A DNA stretch of 64,000 nt from positions 1,834,948 to 1,898,947 of the forward strand of contig NZ_CP114783.1 of the NCBI RefSeq assembly GCF_027359595.1. The letters run 5' to 3'. Position numbers and translations under genes: made by a program. Shown here piece after piece: positions 1 through 9,085 of this stretch. Position 1 is the stretch's first letter. Each line of letters begins with the position of its first letter. The notes below the pieces were generated by a model that had not been told where the DNA came from, did not search any database, and worked only from the letters and a program-made list of their open reading frames with translations. The stretch comes from Prochlorococcus marinus str. MIT 0912 (lineage in GTDB: Bacteria; Cyanobacteriota; Cyanobacteriia; PCC-6307; Cyanobiaceae).

Positions 1-886
1 CATTGGCTAAGTCTATTCCTATTTCCTCTGCAGAGCTTACAGATCCTTTTTTTATATCTCTAATTAATCTTTTACCATCTAAACTTGCGACCATACCTTC
101 AAGAATTAATTCATTGTTGTTAATTTCTGTTCTGACGCCTATTGGAACTTGACATCCTCCTTCAAGCTCTCTGAGGAAAGACCTCTCTGCTAAACATCTT
201 TTAGATGTTGATTCGTGTTCAAGTGTTTTTAAAATATCTAATACCTCTTGTTGTCCACTTACACATTCAATACCAAGAGCTCCCTGTCCCACAGCATGGA
301 GTGAAATATCTGTTGGAATTAACTGATGTATTCGATTAGCAAAACCAAGTCTTTGCAATCCAGCAGCTGCCAAGATAAGACAGTCATATTCTCCTGAGTC
401 AAGCTTCTCTAATCGTGTAATAACATTTCCTCGTACATCTTTGAAAACAAGATGTGGATAATGGTATCGCAATTGAGCAAGCCTTCTTAAGGAACTAGTC
501 CCCACTACAGAACCATCTGGCAGAGTCTCTAGTTTGTGAATTTTATTTTTCTCATTAACGACTAACGCGTCTGAAGGATCCTCCCTTTCTGTTATGCAGC
601 CAAGAATTAATCCCTCTGGAAGATTGGTAGGTAAATCTTTCAAGGAGTGGACCGCAATTTCGGCATGACCAACAAGCATTTGAGCTTCAAGTTCTTTAGT
701 GAAAAGACCTTTATCTCCTATTTTTGCTAATGCCACATCAAGTATTTTGTCACCCTGCGTAGCCATTGCTTCGATAGTGATAGCAAGATCAGGATGGGCT
801 TTTTGTAGTTCATCTCGTACCCAGTTCGTCTGAACCATGGCCAGCTGGCTTCGGCGAGAGGCGATGCGCAGTTGGTCTAGTGTCAT
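1..886 (-). CDS. hemC: Hydroxymethylbilane synthase (porphobilinogen deaminase), 3' end outside window
   Basis: Cytosolic enzyme that polymerises four porphobilinogen molecules into hydroxymethylbilane on the way to uroporphyrinogen III, feeding heme, chlorophyll and cobalamin synthesis. The reverse strand reads from an ATG at 884-886 ([17 protein letters not shown]) and stays open to the left edge for 295 codons. The family landmarks are visible: the N-terminal R-I-A-S-R-x-S-x-L-A segment, HSLKDLPT around residue 79, GTSSLRR and DVRGNV in the middle, and the cofactor-attachment loop EGGCQVPIG near residue 249. The usual length is about 315 residues, so roughly 20 C-terminal residues lie beyond position 1. 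It is co-oriented with the downstream-facing sigma gene but separated from it by 158 bp. No frameshift is seen. Identification is firm. Confidence 0.95.
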   Translation of the reverse strand, partial: MTLDQLRIASRRSQLAMVQTNWVRDELQKAHPDLAITIEAMATQGDKILDVALAKIGDKGLFTKELEAQMLVGHAEIAVHSLKDLPTNLPEGLILGCITEREDPSDALVVNEKNKIHKLETLPDGSVVGTSSLRRLAQLRYHYPHLVFKDVRGNVITRLEKLDSGEYDCLILAAAGLQRLGFANRIHQLIPTDISLHAVGQGALGIECVSGQQEVLDILKTLEHESTSKRCLAERSFLRELEGGCQVPIGVRTEINNNELILEGMVASLDGKRLIRDIKKGSVSSAEEIGIDLAN

Positions 887-1044
887 TAGCAAATCTTTTC
901 TATTTCTTTACCTTAAGCAGTCAACCATACCTAATTAAAATCCTGGAAAATAATTTAATAAGGTTGATGTGAAATGAAATCTATGATCTAACTAAATATT
1001 TGTCTTTGTTACTAGGGAAAGTAAAAATTATTGTTTAATTTTTT

Positions 1045-2307
1045 TTAATTTAGCTTGATATATTCCTTAAGTACTCCATTCCTATTGGGATGGCGGAGTT
1101 TTCTGAGGGCTTTAGCCTCTATTTGTCTAATTCTTTCTCTTGTTACATCAAAAATCTGTCCAATTTCTTCAAGGGTTTTCATCCTTCCATCATCTAAGCC
1201 ATAACGAAGTCTTAGAACATCCCTTTCTCTGGGACTTAATGTAGCGAGAACCCCTTCCAAATCCTCTCTTAATAACGTTTTTGCTACATCTTGTTCAGGA
1301 TTTTCTATATCTGCTTCAATAAAGTCACCAAGTCTAGAATCTTCTTCTTTACCAATTGGGGTCTCAAGAGAAATGGGGAGCTGAGCGCTTTTAGCAATAA
1401 ATCTCAGTTTCTCAATCGTCATTTCCATGCTTTCAGCTATTTCTTCCTCAGTTGGTTTTCTTCCAAACTCTTGACTTAAAACTTTAGTGGTTTTCTTGAT
1501 CCGTGAAATTGTTTCGTATAAATGCACAGGCAAGCGAATTGTTCTGCTTTGATCTGCAATTGCTCTAGTTATAGCCTGCCTGATCCACCAGGTAGCGTAA
1601 GTTGAGAATTTATATCCTTTCTCATGATCAAATTTTTCAGCTGCACGAATGAGACCAAGACTTCCTTCTTGAATAAGATCCTGAAAAGACAACCCTCTAT
1701 TCATGTATTTCTTAGCAATTGAAACTACTAATCGTAGATTCGATTGCACCATTTTTTCTTTTGCTCGTCTACCAAGCATTAACCTCCTTCGGAAGCGAGT
1801 TAATGGCATTTCTGCAAGAACTGCCCATTCTTTGACTGATGGAAAATGTCCATTCTCGCTTTCAAATTGCGCAGCTTCTTCCTCTAATTGAAGAAGATCG
1901 GCTATCTTTCTGGCTAATTCAATCTCTTCGTCTGGCCTGAGAAGTCTTATACGGCCAATCTCTTGTAAATAAACCCTAATCGAGTCTTCTGTATAAACAC
2001 CCTTTGGTCCTATTTTTATACTTGCTAAAGCTTTGGCTGCTGCTTCTTGCGCACTTGAAAGTACAGAGGCATTATCTTCATCTTCATCTAGATCGATATC
2101 TGCTTCAGGCACTTTATTTGCTTCAGCAATTAATTTATCAGCCTCTAAATCTAAATCAATTTTTAGATCATTTGAAGATTCTTGAGGAAGAGTTTGGGTT
2201 TCTTTAGTCACGTTTACTTTGGCGGCTGTTTTTTTAATTTTTTTTGAATTGTTTATTGTTTCCTGATTAATAGAAATATTTTTAGATGACTGGTTTCCCT
2301 TTAACAT
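1045..2307 (-). CDS. rpoD: Principal RNA polymerase sigma factor (RpoD/SigA type)
   Basis: Primary sigma-70 factor that directs RNA polymerase to housekeeping promoters. The 420-residue product has a low-complexity acidic N-terminus (to about residue 100, with a DLDEDED stretch), region 1.2 from about 107 ([14 protein letters not shown]), region 2 at about 185-258 ([17 protein letters not shown], then [14 protein letters not shown], which recognises the -10 element), region 3, and region 4 at about 350-412 with the helix-turn-helix [20 protein letters not shown] that reads the -35 element. Length and full domain set fit the group 1 cyanobacterial sigma rather than the smaller group 2 factors. 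Start ATG at 2305-2307. It stands alone, divergent from priA across a 410-bp gap. Confidence 0.95.
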   Translation of the reverse strand: MLKGNQSSKNISINQETINNSKKIKKTAAKVNVTKETQTLPQESSNDLKIDLDLEADKLIAEANKVPEADIDLDEDEDNASVLSSAQEAAAKALASIKIGPKGVYTEDSIRVYLQEIGRIRLLRPDEEIELARKIADLLQLEEEAAQFESENGHFPSVKEWAVLAEMPLTRFRRRLMLGRRAKEKMVQSNLRLVVSIAKKYMNRGLSFQDLIQEGSLGLIRAAEKFDHEKGYKFSTYATWWIRQAITRAIADQSRTIRLPVHLYETISRIKKTTKVLSQEFGRKPTEEEIAESMEMTIEKLRFIAKSAQLPISLETPIGKEEDSRLGDFIEADIENPEQDVAKTLLREDLEGVLATLSPRERDVLRLRYGLDDGRMKTLEEIGQIFDVTRERIRQIEAKALRKLRHPNRNGVLKEYIKLN

Positions 2308-2531
2308 GATTTCCCCGATGGTTTGTGGTCTGTTGCAGAGCTCAGGTTATTACCCGAAAAATAGTCAGAATCTCCTAGAGATAATATTTCAGGAAAAACT
2401 ATTTAATTTGTAAAATTTCAACAAAAACACTCTAATTTGAGACTGTCCTTAATCGGGATAAATCTTGCGAAAAATCACATGACATCAATATGGACTTGAA
2501 ATTATGATGGATGTTTTGTTGAAGAATCGAA

Positions 2532-2681
2532 ATGTGTAAGCAAGGATGTCAGGGGATTTCTCAGACCGGCTTATCTCAGAATGGGATTTTTCCTATTCTT
2601 GATAAAGCTTCTAGTCTTCCCTCTGGGTGGAATTTTGCAAGTTCCACAACAGCTTTAAAGCTGTTAACAATCCAATGGTAG
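2532..2681 (+). CDS. Possible small protein, 49 aa, unrecognised
   Basis: A 49-codon frame runs from ATG 2532 to TAG 2681, starting MCKQGCQGISQTGLS and ending in LLTIQW. It fills much of the rpoD-priA gap and is followed by priA 36 bp later. The translation is balanced in composition, with two N-terminal cysteines in a C-x-x-x-C spacing, and is less lysine- and asparagine-rich than random AT-rich frames here. There is no convincing Shine-Dalgarno sequence upstream (GAAGAATCGAA precedes the ATG). I do not recognise the sequence; it may be a real small protein, a leader peptide for priA, or chance. Confidence 0.35.
   Translation: MCKQGCQGISQTGLSQNGIFPILDKASSLPSGWNFASSTTALKLLTIQW
2648..2665. 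repeat. 18-bp perfect palindrome upstream of priA
   Basis: AACAGCTTTAAAGCTGTT is a perfect inverted repeat with no spacer, 52 bp before the priA start. A palindrome this long without a loop is more like a dimeric-repressor operator than an RNA terminator, and it has no following T-run. The binding protein is unknown. It also lies inside the short 49-codon frame. Confidence 0.45.
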
Positions 2682-2717
2682 AAAAAATTTCTGAAGTCGG
2701 CAAGTATTAAAAATGAT

Positions 2718-4960
2718 ATGAACCCTTTTATATTTGATATTTGGTTACATGTGGGTCGTGAAGGACGATGTTTCTCTTATCAAGATGGAAATAATTTGGA
2801 TATTGATTTAGGCGATGTTGTGACTGTTCGTTTGAAAGGAAAACTCATGCAGGGGTTAGTCGTTAAAAAAATGAAAAATAATATTACTAGTTCAAAGGAA
2901 AATTTAAAAAATATTTCATTGAATAATGTAGAAAAATTGGTTCAAAAATCAGCTATCAAAAAAGAATGGAGAGAGTGGCTGGAAGAAATCGCTCGTGAAT
3001 TATATGTAAGTGATTTTCAGATGCTTAAGACTGCATTACCTCCTGGCTGGTTAGGAAGGTCAAAGATATCGAATAGACCAAAAAAACTTTGGTGGGTGAA
3101 ATTGTCTAGTAATAATTGTGAGGGAAAGATATCTTCACGTGGGGTTGAGTTAAAGAAAAATCTTCTTTTAAATGGAGGCGGGAAATGGCAAAAAGATTTA
3201 GAGGCTGAAGGATTTTCTTCATTATTAATAAGAAACTTTGTCTCAGCTGGTTACGGAGAAAGGGAAAAACGTTTTTTATTTTTTAAATCTTTTGATGATG
3301 AAGAATCTGTTGATAAAAAAAAGTCAAAGATTGAGGATCCTCAACCTTTGACGTTAGAACAAAAATTAGCCAAAGACAAATATAAGTCTCTTTCAAATGG
3401 GTCAGCTCTTTTGCTTTGGGGTATTACTGGATCTGGTAAAACGGAGGTATATCTACAAATAGCAGAACTTGAGTTATCTGCAAGTAGGCATTGTCTTATA
3501 CTTACACCTGAAATTGGATTAGTACCACAATTGGTTGACCGCTTTCGAAAAAGATTTGGATTAAATGTTTTTGAATATCATAGTAATTGTTCTATTAAAG
3601 AGAGAATTGACACATGGAAGAGATCTTTAGACATCACAACACCTAGTGTCTTTATTGGTACTCGATCAGCTATTTTTCTACCATTATCCAATTTAGGATT
3701 AATAGTTCTTGATGAAGAACATGATAGCTCTTATAAACAAGAATCCCCAATGCCTTGCTATCATGCAAGAGATTTGGCTATTCATAGAGCAAAGAAAATA
3801 GGAGCCAAAGTAATACTAGGAACAGCAACTCCTTCTTTAAATGTTTGGAAAAATATACAACCCAATGGCAATATAGTTGTAGCTAAATTAAATCAAAGGA
3901 TTTTAAATCGTAAATTGCCAACGGTTAGTATAGTAGATATGCGTGAAGAATTAGCTATTGGAAATAGAAGCTTAATTAGTAGATATCTAAAAAAACAACT
4001 TTTGGAGATAAAAGAGACCGGAAACCAAGCTATCATATTAGTCCCTAGGCGGGGATATAGTAGTTTCCTAAGTTGCCGTAGTTGTGGAGAGGTCGTTCAA
4101 TGTCCAAATTGTGATGTTGCACTAACAGTGCATCGTTCTAAGGAAGGCAATCAATGGTTGCGTTGTCATTGGTGTGACTTTCGTTCGAAAACTAGTGAGA
4201 AATGTGGAGAATGTGGTTCAAATGCTTTTAAACCATTTGGAACTGGAACACAAAGAGTTATGGATCATTTAGAGCGAGAACTAGATGGCATAAGTTTATT
4301 AAGGTTTGATAGGGATACAACTAGAGGCCGTGATGGCCATAGAGTATTGCTAGAAAGATTCGCTAATGGTGACGCCGATATTTTAGTAGGGACTCAGATG
4401 CTCTCTAAGGGTATGGATTTACCAAAAGTAACTCTTGCTGTCGTGCTGGCAGCAGATGGTTTATTGCATCGTCCTGATTTGATGGCTACTGAAGAAACTC
4501 TTCAACTTTTTATGCAATTGGCTGGTCGTGCAGGACGTGGCGAGCAGCATGGGAAGGTTGTAGTACAAACTTATTGTCCTGAACATCCTGTTGTTCTCCA
4601 CTTGATTGATGGGAGGTACGAAGAGTTTCTAAAAAAGAAGAAAAGACCAGAAAAGAAGCTGCGATGGTTCCGTATAGTCGAGCTTGCTTATTAAGGTTCT
4701 CAGGAGAATCTTCAGAGTTGACATCTCAAGGAGCATTCAATGTCTCTTCAAAAATCAAGAATGTTTGCAATGCAAAAGATTGGAAATTGGTCGGGCCAGC
4801 ACCTTCATTAGTTGAGAGGGTCGCAGGTAAAAGTCGTTGGCAACTTCTCGTGTACGGACCTGAATCAAGCCAAATCCCAATTCCTTATGGACCTGAATTA
4901 TGGAACGATTTACCAAAAGGAGTAAGTCTTTCTATTGATCCTGATCCACTACAATTGTGA
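2718..4960 (+). CDS. priA: Primosomal protein N' (PriA helicase), frame broken near 3' end
   Basis: ATP-dependent 3'-5' DNA helicase that restarts stalled replication forks. From ATG 2718 the zero frame runs 658 codons to a stop at 4694. It shows Walker A (GITGSGKTEVY, about residue 235), the DEEH box (near 335), the zinc-binding cysteine cluster (about 453-497) and helicase motifs V-VI (QLAGRAGRGEQHGKV). Its last 18 residues are basic junk. The expected PriA C-terminal domain continues in the -1 frame to 4960 (MVPYSRACLLRFSGESS, then PAPSLVERVAGKSRWQLL and a final DPDPLQL). Slipping back one base at A-AAA-AAG (4631-4637) joins KK to EEKTRKEAAMVPYS and gives a 747-residue protein of normal PriA length. 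It is either programmed -1 frameshifting, transcriptional slippage in the A run, a true mutation, or a missing A in the sequence. Confidence 0.9.
4611..4637 (+). promoter_or_regulatory. Candidate -1 ribosomal frameshift signal in priA
   Basis: The heptamer A-AAA-AAG occupies 4631-4637 in the correct phase (zero-frame codons CTA AAA AAG), the same heptamer used by Escherichia coli dnaX. A Shine-Dalgarno-like GGGAGG lies at 4611-4616, 14 bases upstream, close to the 10-14 base spacing known to stimulate -1 shifting in bacteria. Only a weak downstream stem (AAGCT/AGCTT) is visible. The frame after the shift encodes the conserved PriA C-terminus. Confidence 0.55.
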
Positions 4961-4975
4961 GTAGATTCATGCTTA

Positions 4976-5605
4976 TTAGGGTGGCAACTCAGGGAATCCG
5001 AATCCCATTAGGAGGCGGAATCTTTGAAGGGATAAGCTCAGCAAAATTAAGGCAATTATCAAGATAATCCCAATTGAAATTTGGTTCCATTTCCAATTTG
5101 AAATCTTTAGTTTGTTAATCTGTCCAATTTCAAGAGGAAAGAAAGTTAAACCTTTTTTAAAACTAGGTTCTAGAGGTGTGGCTTCGAAATTATTTTTATT
5201 GCCAATGTCATGAATGATTATGTTTATTTTTAATCCAGGAATTTTTGGGATTTCTCTTAAATCAAAATAAATTTTGAAATTTTGACTTGTTCCAATTATC
5301 CAGTTTTTGTTGTTTGTAATTATTTCAGGTTTCTTTATAGTAAAACCGCTAGTTTTTGAAGCAACGGAAGCTATTTCTTGAAGTAATGTATTTGCTTCTT
5401 CAAAACGAATAGTTGGGGATTCAAAATGTTGCTTATACTCATGAGTTTGAAGTTTTAGGATGCTATGTTCTTCAGTAAGATTATCTTCAAATTCTTTCTG
5501 CCATGGAATTGATTTGCCAGAATTACTATCTATATCAAGTGAAATCTTTAGTCGATCTGGACCTGTAACACTCAGGTTTGTTGATATATCAACGCAACCA
5601 CTCAA
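4976..5605 (-). CDS. DUF3153-like lipoprotein/membrane protein, C-terminal part of a split gene
   Basis: The product resembles the cyanobacterial DUF3153 family of unknown function: a mostly beta domain following a lipobox-like L-L-S-G-C, and a C-terminal membrane helix (about residues 178-195, IGIILIIALILLSLSL) before a short F-P-E-L-P-P tail. The TTG at 5603-5605 is the only canonical start available but sits inside the hydrophobic segment, leaving no signal peptide. In the same frame the sequence continues upstream without any ATG, GTG or TTG as PPTGPTKSLDFGFSIITLL, a natural signal/membrane segment. That frame overlaps the end of the upstream TPR-like gene by a -1 offset, so this is probably the second half of one protein. 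Confidence 0.6.
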   Translation of the reverse strand: MSGCVDISTNLSVTGPDRLKISLDIDSNSGKSIPWQKEFEDNLTEEHSILKLQTHEYKQHFESPTIRFEEANTLLQEIASVASKTSGFTIKKPEIITNNKNWIIGTSQNFKIYFDLREIPKIPGLKINIIIHDIGNKNNFEATPLEPSFKKGLTFFPLEIGQINKLKISNWKWNQISIGIILIIALILLSLSLQRFRLLMGFGFPELPP

Positions 5606-5658
5606 AAGGAAGGTTAATAATAAAATAATTAATAAAGTTATTATTGAAAATCCAAAGT

Positions 5659-6066
5659 CTAGACTTTTCGTCGGACCAGTTGGAGGATGATTGATTTTCT
5701 CCTTCTTTTTTTCGTTTTTCTAAATGTTGATTTTAGAGATGGTTCTACCTCTATCTTTGGTATTTCTACAGACCAGTTTGACGGTCTTGGTAAATGTGGA
5801 GCATCCAGTATTGATAGGAGTTGTTTAGCTTGTTGACGGACGCTCTCTTTTTTATTACGTATTAATGTTTGGCAAATATTGATTGCTTTTTTTTCATCAC
5901 CTTTCCCCATGTAGGCTGTAATTAAAAGTAGTCTAAGTTGCCCTCCTATTACTGTCTCTGCTTCGAAATCTACAAGTAAAGGGTCTACTATTTTCGTGCA
6001 ACCATTGTAGTCACCTTTCTCAAGGGCCGCTTCAGCAGCTTTTATAGCTGAAGCTATTTTTGACAT
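5659..6066 (-). CDS. TPR-like conserved protein, probably N-terminal part of a TPR-DUF3153 protein
   Basis: The 135-codon frame begins with an alpha-helical, tetratricopeptide-like segment (AIKAAEAALEKGDYNGC, then LLLITAYMGKGDEKKAINIC) followed by a conserved-looking linker (PHLPRPSNWSVEIPKIEVEP). After about residue 117 it turns into basic, unlikely sequence and stops. A one-base backward shift in the A7 run (complement of 5706-5712) continues instead into KKEKINHPPTGPTKSLDFGF and the DUF3153-like gene. The ATG at 6064-6066 abuts the argB stop at 6067, so it is translated as part of the argB operon. Function is unknown. Confidence 0.65.
   Translation of the reverse strand: MSKIASAIKAAEAALEKGDYNGCTKIVDPLLVDFEAETVIGGQLRLLLITAYMGKGDEKKAINICQTLIRNKKESVRQQAKQLLSILDAPHLPRPSNWSVEIPKIEVEPSLKSTFRKTKKRRRKSIILQLVRRKV
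5706..5712 (-). other. A7 run (minus strand) at the TPR/DUF3153 frame junction
   Basis: On the coding strand the codons read ACG AAA AAA AGA. Re-reading one base, or adding one A to the run, gives ACG AAA AAA AAG AAG GAG and opens the DUF3153 frame. The upstream TAG in that frame lies just before this run, so the shift must occur between there and the stop at 5659. Confidence 0.5.
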
Positions 6067-6981
6067 TTAACCTCTACCCATAACCATAGTTCCAATACCA
6101 GCATCAGTAAAAACTTCTAATAGAAGGGCATGAGGCGTCCTTCCATCAATGATATGGGCAGCATTCACACCCTGTGCAAGGGAACGAATACAACATTCAA
6201 CTTTTGGTCTCATACCCGCTTTAACTATCCCTTTATCAATTAATTCTCTAGCTTCGGATAGACGTATCTTTTCTATTAATGAAGAAGTATCATTTTCATT
6301 CTTTAAAATACCGGGAGTATCTGTCAAAAGGATTAATTTTTCGGCACCTAGCGCTGCGGCAAGCTCCCCAGCAACGGTATCAGCATTGATATTGTGTGAT
6401 CTGCCATCAGAAGAATTGGCTACACTTGAAATGACTGGGACGTAACCTTCTTCGAGAAGAGGGCTTAAAATCTTTGTATTTACTTTTGCCACTTCCCCAA
6501 CAAGACCATGACTTCCACCTCCAAGCGTTCTTGCCTCAATAAGTCTGCCATCTATTCCACATAGTCCAACGGCCAATCTTCCATGATTGTTGATTCCACT
6601 CACAATCTGTTTATTTACTCTTCCAGCAAGAACCATTTCTACTACATCCATGGTCTCGGTATCAGTAATACGTAAACCATCAAGGAAAACTGGCTTTATT
6701 CCTAATTTTTCCAACCATTGATTTATTTCCGGGCCACCACCATGAACGACTACTATTTGTACGCCAACAGACGAAAGAAGGGCTAGATCTCTAAATACTG
6801 CATTCTGAAGTGTTTTGTCAGCCATAGCTGAGCCACCATATTTGATTACAATCCTTTTATTTGCAAAACGTTGTATGTAAGGAAGTGCCTCACTTAAGAC
6901 AGAAACTCTTATGGAATCTTTATCCGTAAAGGATTTATTAAAATTCTTACTGGAGTTTGCTTTTTGGTTTTCTTTATTCAT
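6067..6981 (-). CDS. argB: Acetylglutamate kinase
   Basis: Phosphorylates N-acetyl-L-glutamate with ATP, the second step of arginine synthesis and the step feedback-controlled by arginine and PII in cyanobacteria. The 304-residue product has the amino-acid kinase fold markers: [10 protein letters not shown] near residue 43, [13 protein letters not shown] near residue 79, [29 protein letters not shown], and the C-terminal GGMRPK-type segment ([11 protein letters not shown]). A variable N-terminal helix (about residues 1-30) precedes the kinase, as in arginine-sensitive hexameric enzymes. Its start overlaps the end of the DUF2854 gene by 8 bp and its stop is immediately followed by the TPR-like gene start, so all are cotranscribed. 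Confidence 0.96.
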   Translation of the reverse strand: MNKENQKANSSKNFNKSFTDKDSIRVSVLSEALPYIQRFANKRIVIKYGGSAMADKTLQNAVFRDLALLSSVGVQIVVVHGGGPEINQWLEKLGIKPVFLDGLRITDTETMDVVEMVLAGRVNKQIVSGINNHGRLAVGLCGIDGRLIEARTLGGGSHGLVGEVAKVNTKILSPLLEEGYVPVISSVANSSDGRSHNINADTVAGELAAALGAEKLILLTDTPGILKNENDTSSLIEKIRLSEARELIDKGIVKAGMRPKVECCIRSLAQGVNAAHIIDGRTPHALLLEVFTDAGIGTMVMGRG

Positions 6982-7537
6982 TTTCTACAGGTTTTTCTTC
7001 TTGTTTTTGCGTAAGTATTATTAAATCAATTTCACCGGGTGTGGGACAAAATAATTCAGCGCACAAACCTTTGGCAAAGAATCTTCCTAAACGTTCTTTT
7101 TGAGCATTCCATCTTTCTAAAGAAACAGCAGCCATTTCAAATCTCATTCTTAATCCATAATTACCATCTTTAATCAATTCTTCTACTTCTATAAGTTGAG
7201 GAGGACTGTCTATGTCCCAAAGCTTTAATACTCTGAGAGATGATTCAAGCTGGCAAGATTGCCCATAGCGCCATCTGGTCACATCTTTAACTAGTTTTCC
7301 TAGTTCTTCAGGGGCTTTATCCCTCTCTGAGGCAAAATTAGCTGCCGGAACTACTCTTAAGGCTGGCGGTACTTCGGTCGTTTTCAATGATATGCCTATC
7401 AGAAAAATAGGTACTCCATAGAAGAAAGTTGGAACACTGAGATTTGTTGCATCAGTAAAATAGGCTGTTAGGCCAATTAGAGAAAGTGATGCTCCTCCGA
7501 TAGTGATGAGGCTCGCCGGTGAGAAAAGTTTATTCAT
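6974..7537 (-). CDS. DUF2854 family membrane protein
   Basis: A 187-residue protein conserved in cyanobacteria, with two closely spaced hydrophobic segments near the N-terminus (about 8-28, [19 protein letters not shown]; and about 35-50, [17 protein letters not shown]) followed by a soluble alpha/beta domain of about 130 residues with an R-W-R-Y-G-Q-S segment. This arrangement fits the DUF2854 family; no biochemical role is known to me. It is the first gene of a minus-strand cluster and overlaps argB by 8 bp. The start ATG at 7535-7537 leaves 53 bp to the divergent gene at 7591. Confidence 0.75.
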   Translation of the reverse strand: MNKLFSPASLITIGGASLSLIGLTAYFTDATNLSVPTFFYGVPIFLIGISLKTTEVPPALRVVPAANFASERDKAPEELGKLVKDVTRWRYGQSCQLESSLRVLKLWDIDSPPQLIEVEELIKDGNYGLRMRFEMAAVSLERWNAQKERLGRFFAKGLCAELFCPTPGEIDLIILTQKQEEKPVENE

Positions 7538-7590
7538 GAGTTTGATTTTGGCTAAAATCGGGGGCAGATGGGTTTTCAGGAGACAGTCTC

Positions 7591-7782
7591 ATGGCCTCAC
7601 ACCAAAAAGAATTTTCTGAATTAATTGAACTTGTTGAAAAATTAAACAAGGATAGAGCTTGGATCCTTGAACAATTAGATAGAGGCAGCTGGCCTGAATT
7701 TAGACCTGATCTAGCTGCTTTGGAGAGAGAATTAGGTCAACTCTTAACCAGGGCTTCAGAATATATTGAGGAAAATTGTTGA
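7591..7782 (+). CDS. Small conserved protein, 63 aa
   Basis: A short acidic, helical protein (SELIELVEKLNKDRAWILEQ, then LAALERELGQLLTRASEYI), probably two antiparallel helices or a small coiled coil. A good Shine-Dalgarno sequence, AGGAG at 7578-7582, precedes the ATG by 8 bases, which supports real translation. It lies between divergent DUF2854 and convergent ssb genes. I do not recognise a named family; similar small proteins are common among marine cyanobacteria. Confidence 0.75.
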   Translation: MASHQKEFSELIELVEKLNKDRAWILEQLDRGSWPEFRPDLAALERELGQLLTRASEYIEENC

Positions 7783-7786
7783 TTTT

Positions 7787-8224
7787 TCAGAATGGAATGT
7801 CATCGGTATCTGGAACTAATGGTGAGCTGTCCCATTTCAGACCCTCGTTATTTGAAGAATTTGCTGAATCTTTTTCTAGATTTGACTGATTTTGAGATGG
7901 TATTGATGAAATAGCTGTTTTAGAAGAAAAGGGGTGAATTCTAGAAAGAGTAAATTCAGCTTGTTTTTCTTTGGTACCATCCTTTCGAGGAATAGTATTC
8001 ATTCTTAAGCGACCTTCTATTACTAATTTAGAATTTACTTGAACTGTGTTTTGAAGTTCTTCTGCTAATTTCCCCCAACCAACTACCTTAATTGCGTAAG
8101 GAGGGTCATCGGCACGGAGGCTGTCAAATTCAACTTCTATTTCAGCTAATGGAGTTTTGTTGTCTTGGGTAAAACGAACTGTTGGGGCTTTCTTTACCAA
8201 AACCTCAAGCATGCAATGATTCAT
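7787..8224 (-). CDS. ssb: Single-stranded DNA-binding protein
   Basis: OB-fold protein that coats single-stranded DNA in replication and repair. The fold occupies about residues 5-100: LEVLVKKAPTVRFTQDNKTP, VVGWGKLAEELQ (the conserved W-G-K/R-x-A-E segment) and LVIEGRLRMN. The C-terminal third is serine- and asparagine-rich and disordered, ending D-T-D-D-I-P-F, the acidic/aromatic tip typical of bacterial SSB that binds partner proteins. This ending makes SSB more likely than PriB. Methionine 5 (8210-8212) is an alternative start. Confidence 0.88.
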   Translation of the reverse strand: MNHCMLEVLVKKAPTVRFTQDNKTPLAEIEVEFDSLRADDPPYAIKVVGWGKLAEELQNTVQVNSKLVIEGRLRMNTIPRKDGTKEKQAEFTLSRIHPFSSKTAISSIPSQNQSNLEKDSANSSNNEGLKWDSSPLVPDTDDIPF

Positions 8225-8260
8225 TTTTTTTTTTTTCTTTAGTTATTGTCGTTTATCTTG

Positions 8261-9070
8261 ATGGATATAAGGAAAAAATGCCAGCCACATCTTTGGTTGT
8301 TAACAGGAACAGGCGAAGGACATGTCTTTGCTAAGTCTTTATTGAAAGAAGGTTGGAAAATTACTGTTAGTGTTGTATCGAATAGAGCCTCAATTCCATA
8401 TGAAAAATTAAATTTAGAGAAAATATTAATAGGTGCCTTGATTTCTGAGGAAGAGATCCGGAGCGTCATATTAAATGCAAGAAGTCATGAAAATGGATTT
8501 CATTGTGTTATTGATCTGACCCATCCATTTGCTATGAAAATTACAGGGTCAATCACAAAAGTTTGCAAGGAACTCGATCAACCATTAATAAGGTATGAAA
8601 GAACTATAGAAAATTTTTCAAATGCATTCTTAATAAAGAAATTTAGCGATTTAAAAAATTATGATCTAAAGAATAAATCTATTTTGCTAGCTTTAGGAGT
8701 AAGACATCTTCAGGAGGCCTTACTAGTTGCAAGAAATTCAGGAGCAAATGTTTATGCAAGAGTTTTAGCTAATCCAGAAAGTATAAGAAAAATACTGGCC
8801 TCATCAATAAAAAAATCAAATTTTGCGATATTAAATCCTTCAGTCTCTAGTGATGGAAAAATTGAAAAAGCACTTATTAGGAAATGGAATATTGCTGGTG
8901 TAGTTTGTAGGCAATCAGGAGGGAGAAATGAAATCTTATGGCACAGAATTTGTTCAAGCATGGGAATTAATCTGTTGATGCTGGAAAGACCTACTAAATT
9001 TAAAAATATTAACTCAGTAGATAGTTATGATAAATTAATTAAAAGATTAAAATCTATTTGTTTAGAATAA
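8261..9070 (+). CDS. cobK: Precorrin-6A reductase (CobK/CbiJ family)
   Basis: NAD(P)H-dependent reductase of the corrin ring in cobalamin synthesis. The N-terminal dinucleotide-binding segment LLTGTGEGHVFAKSL and the family motif DLTHPFA near residue 83 are visible, as is KSNFAILNPS and the late R-Q-S-G-G segment. I place the start at ATG 8261 (MDIRKKCQPHLWLL) rather than the TTG at 8246, because the Rossmann strand begins just after it. Length about 269 residues fits the family. Stands with cutA in a plus-strand pair, 15 bp apart. Pairs functionally with cobO in this window. Confidence 0.88.
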   Translation: MDIRKKCQPHLWLLTGTGEGHVFAKSLLKEGWKITVSVVSNRASIPYEKLNLEKILIGALISEEEIRSVILNARSHENGFHCVIDLTHPFAMKITGSITKVCKELDQPLIRYERTIENFSNAFLIKKFSDLKNYDLKNKSILLALGVRHLQEALLVARNSGANVYARVLANPESIRKILASSIKKSNFAILNPSVSSDGKIEKALIRKWNIAGVVCRQSGGRNEILWHRICSSMGINLLMLERPTKFKNINSVDSYDKLIKRLKSICLE

Positions 9071-9085
9071 AAAGCTTTTAAGATC

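Larger units (their letters stand above)
2308..2717. other. Divergent intergenic region between rpoD and priA
   Basis: A 410-bp non-annotated interval between two divergently read genes, so it must contain promoters for both. It holds one short open frame (2532-2681) and an 18-bp perfect palindrome (2648-2665), described separately. I see no tRNA or other structured RNA that I recognise, and no clean sigma-70 promoter pair that I would defend. Confidence 0.5.

Noticed and set aside
1291..2207. Plus-strand frames of 62-67 codons antisense to the sigma factor gene
   Set aside because: Hydrophobic or low-complexity translations (runs of L and Y) mirror the acidic N-terminus of the real gene on the other strand.
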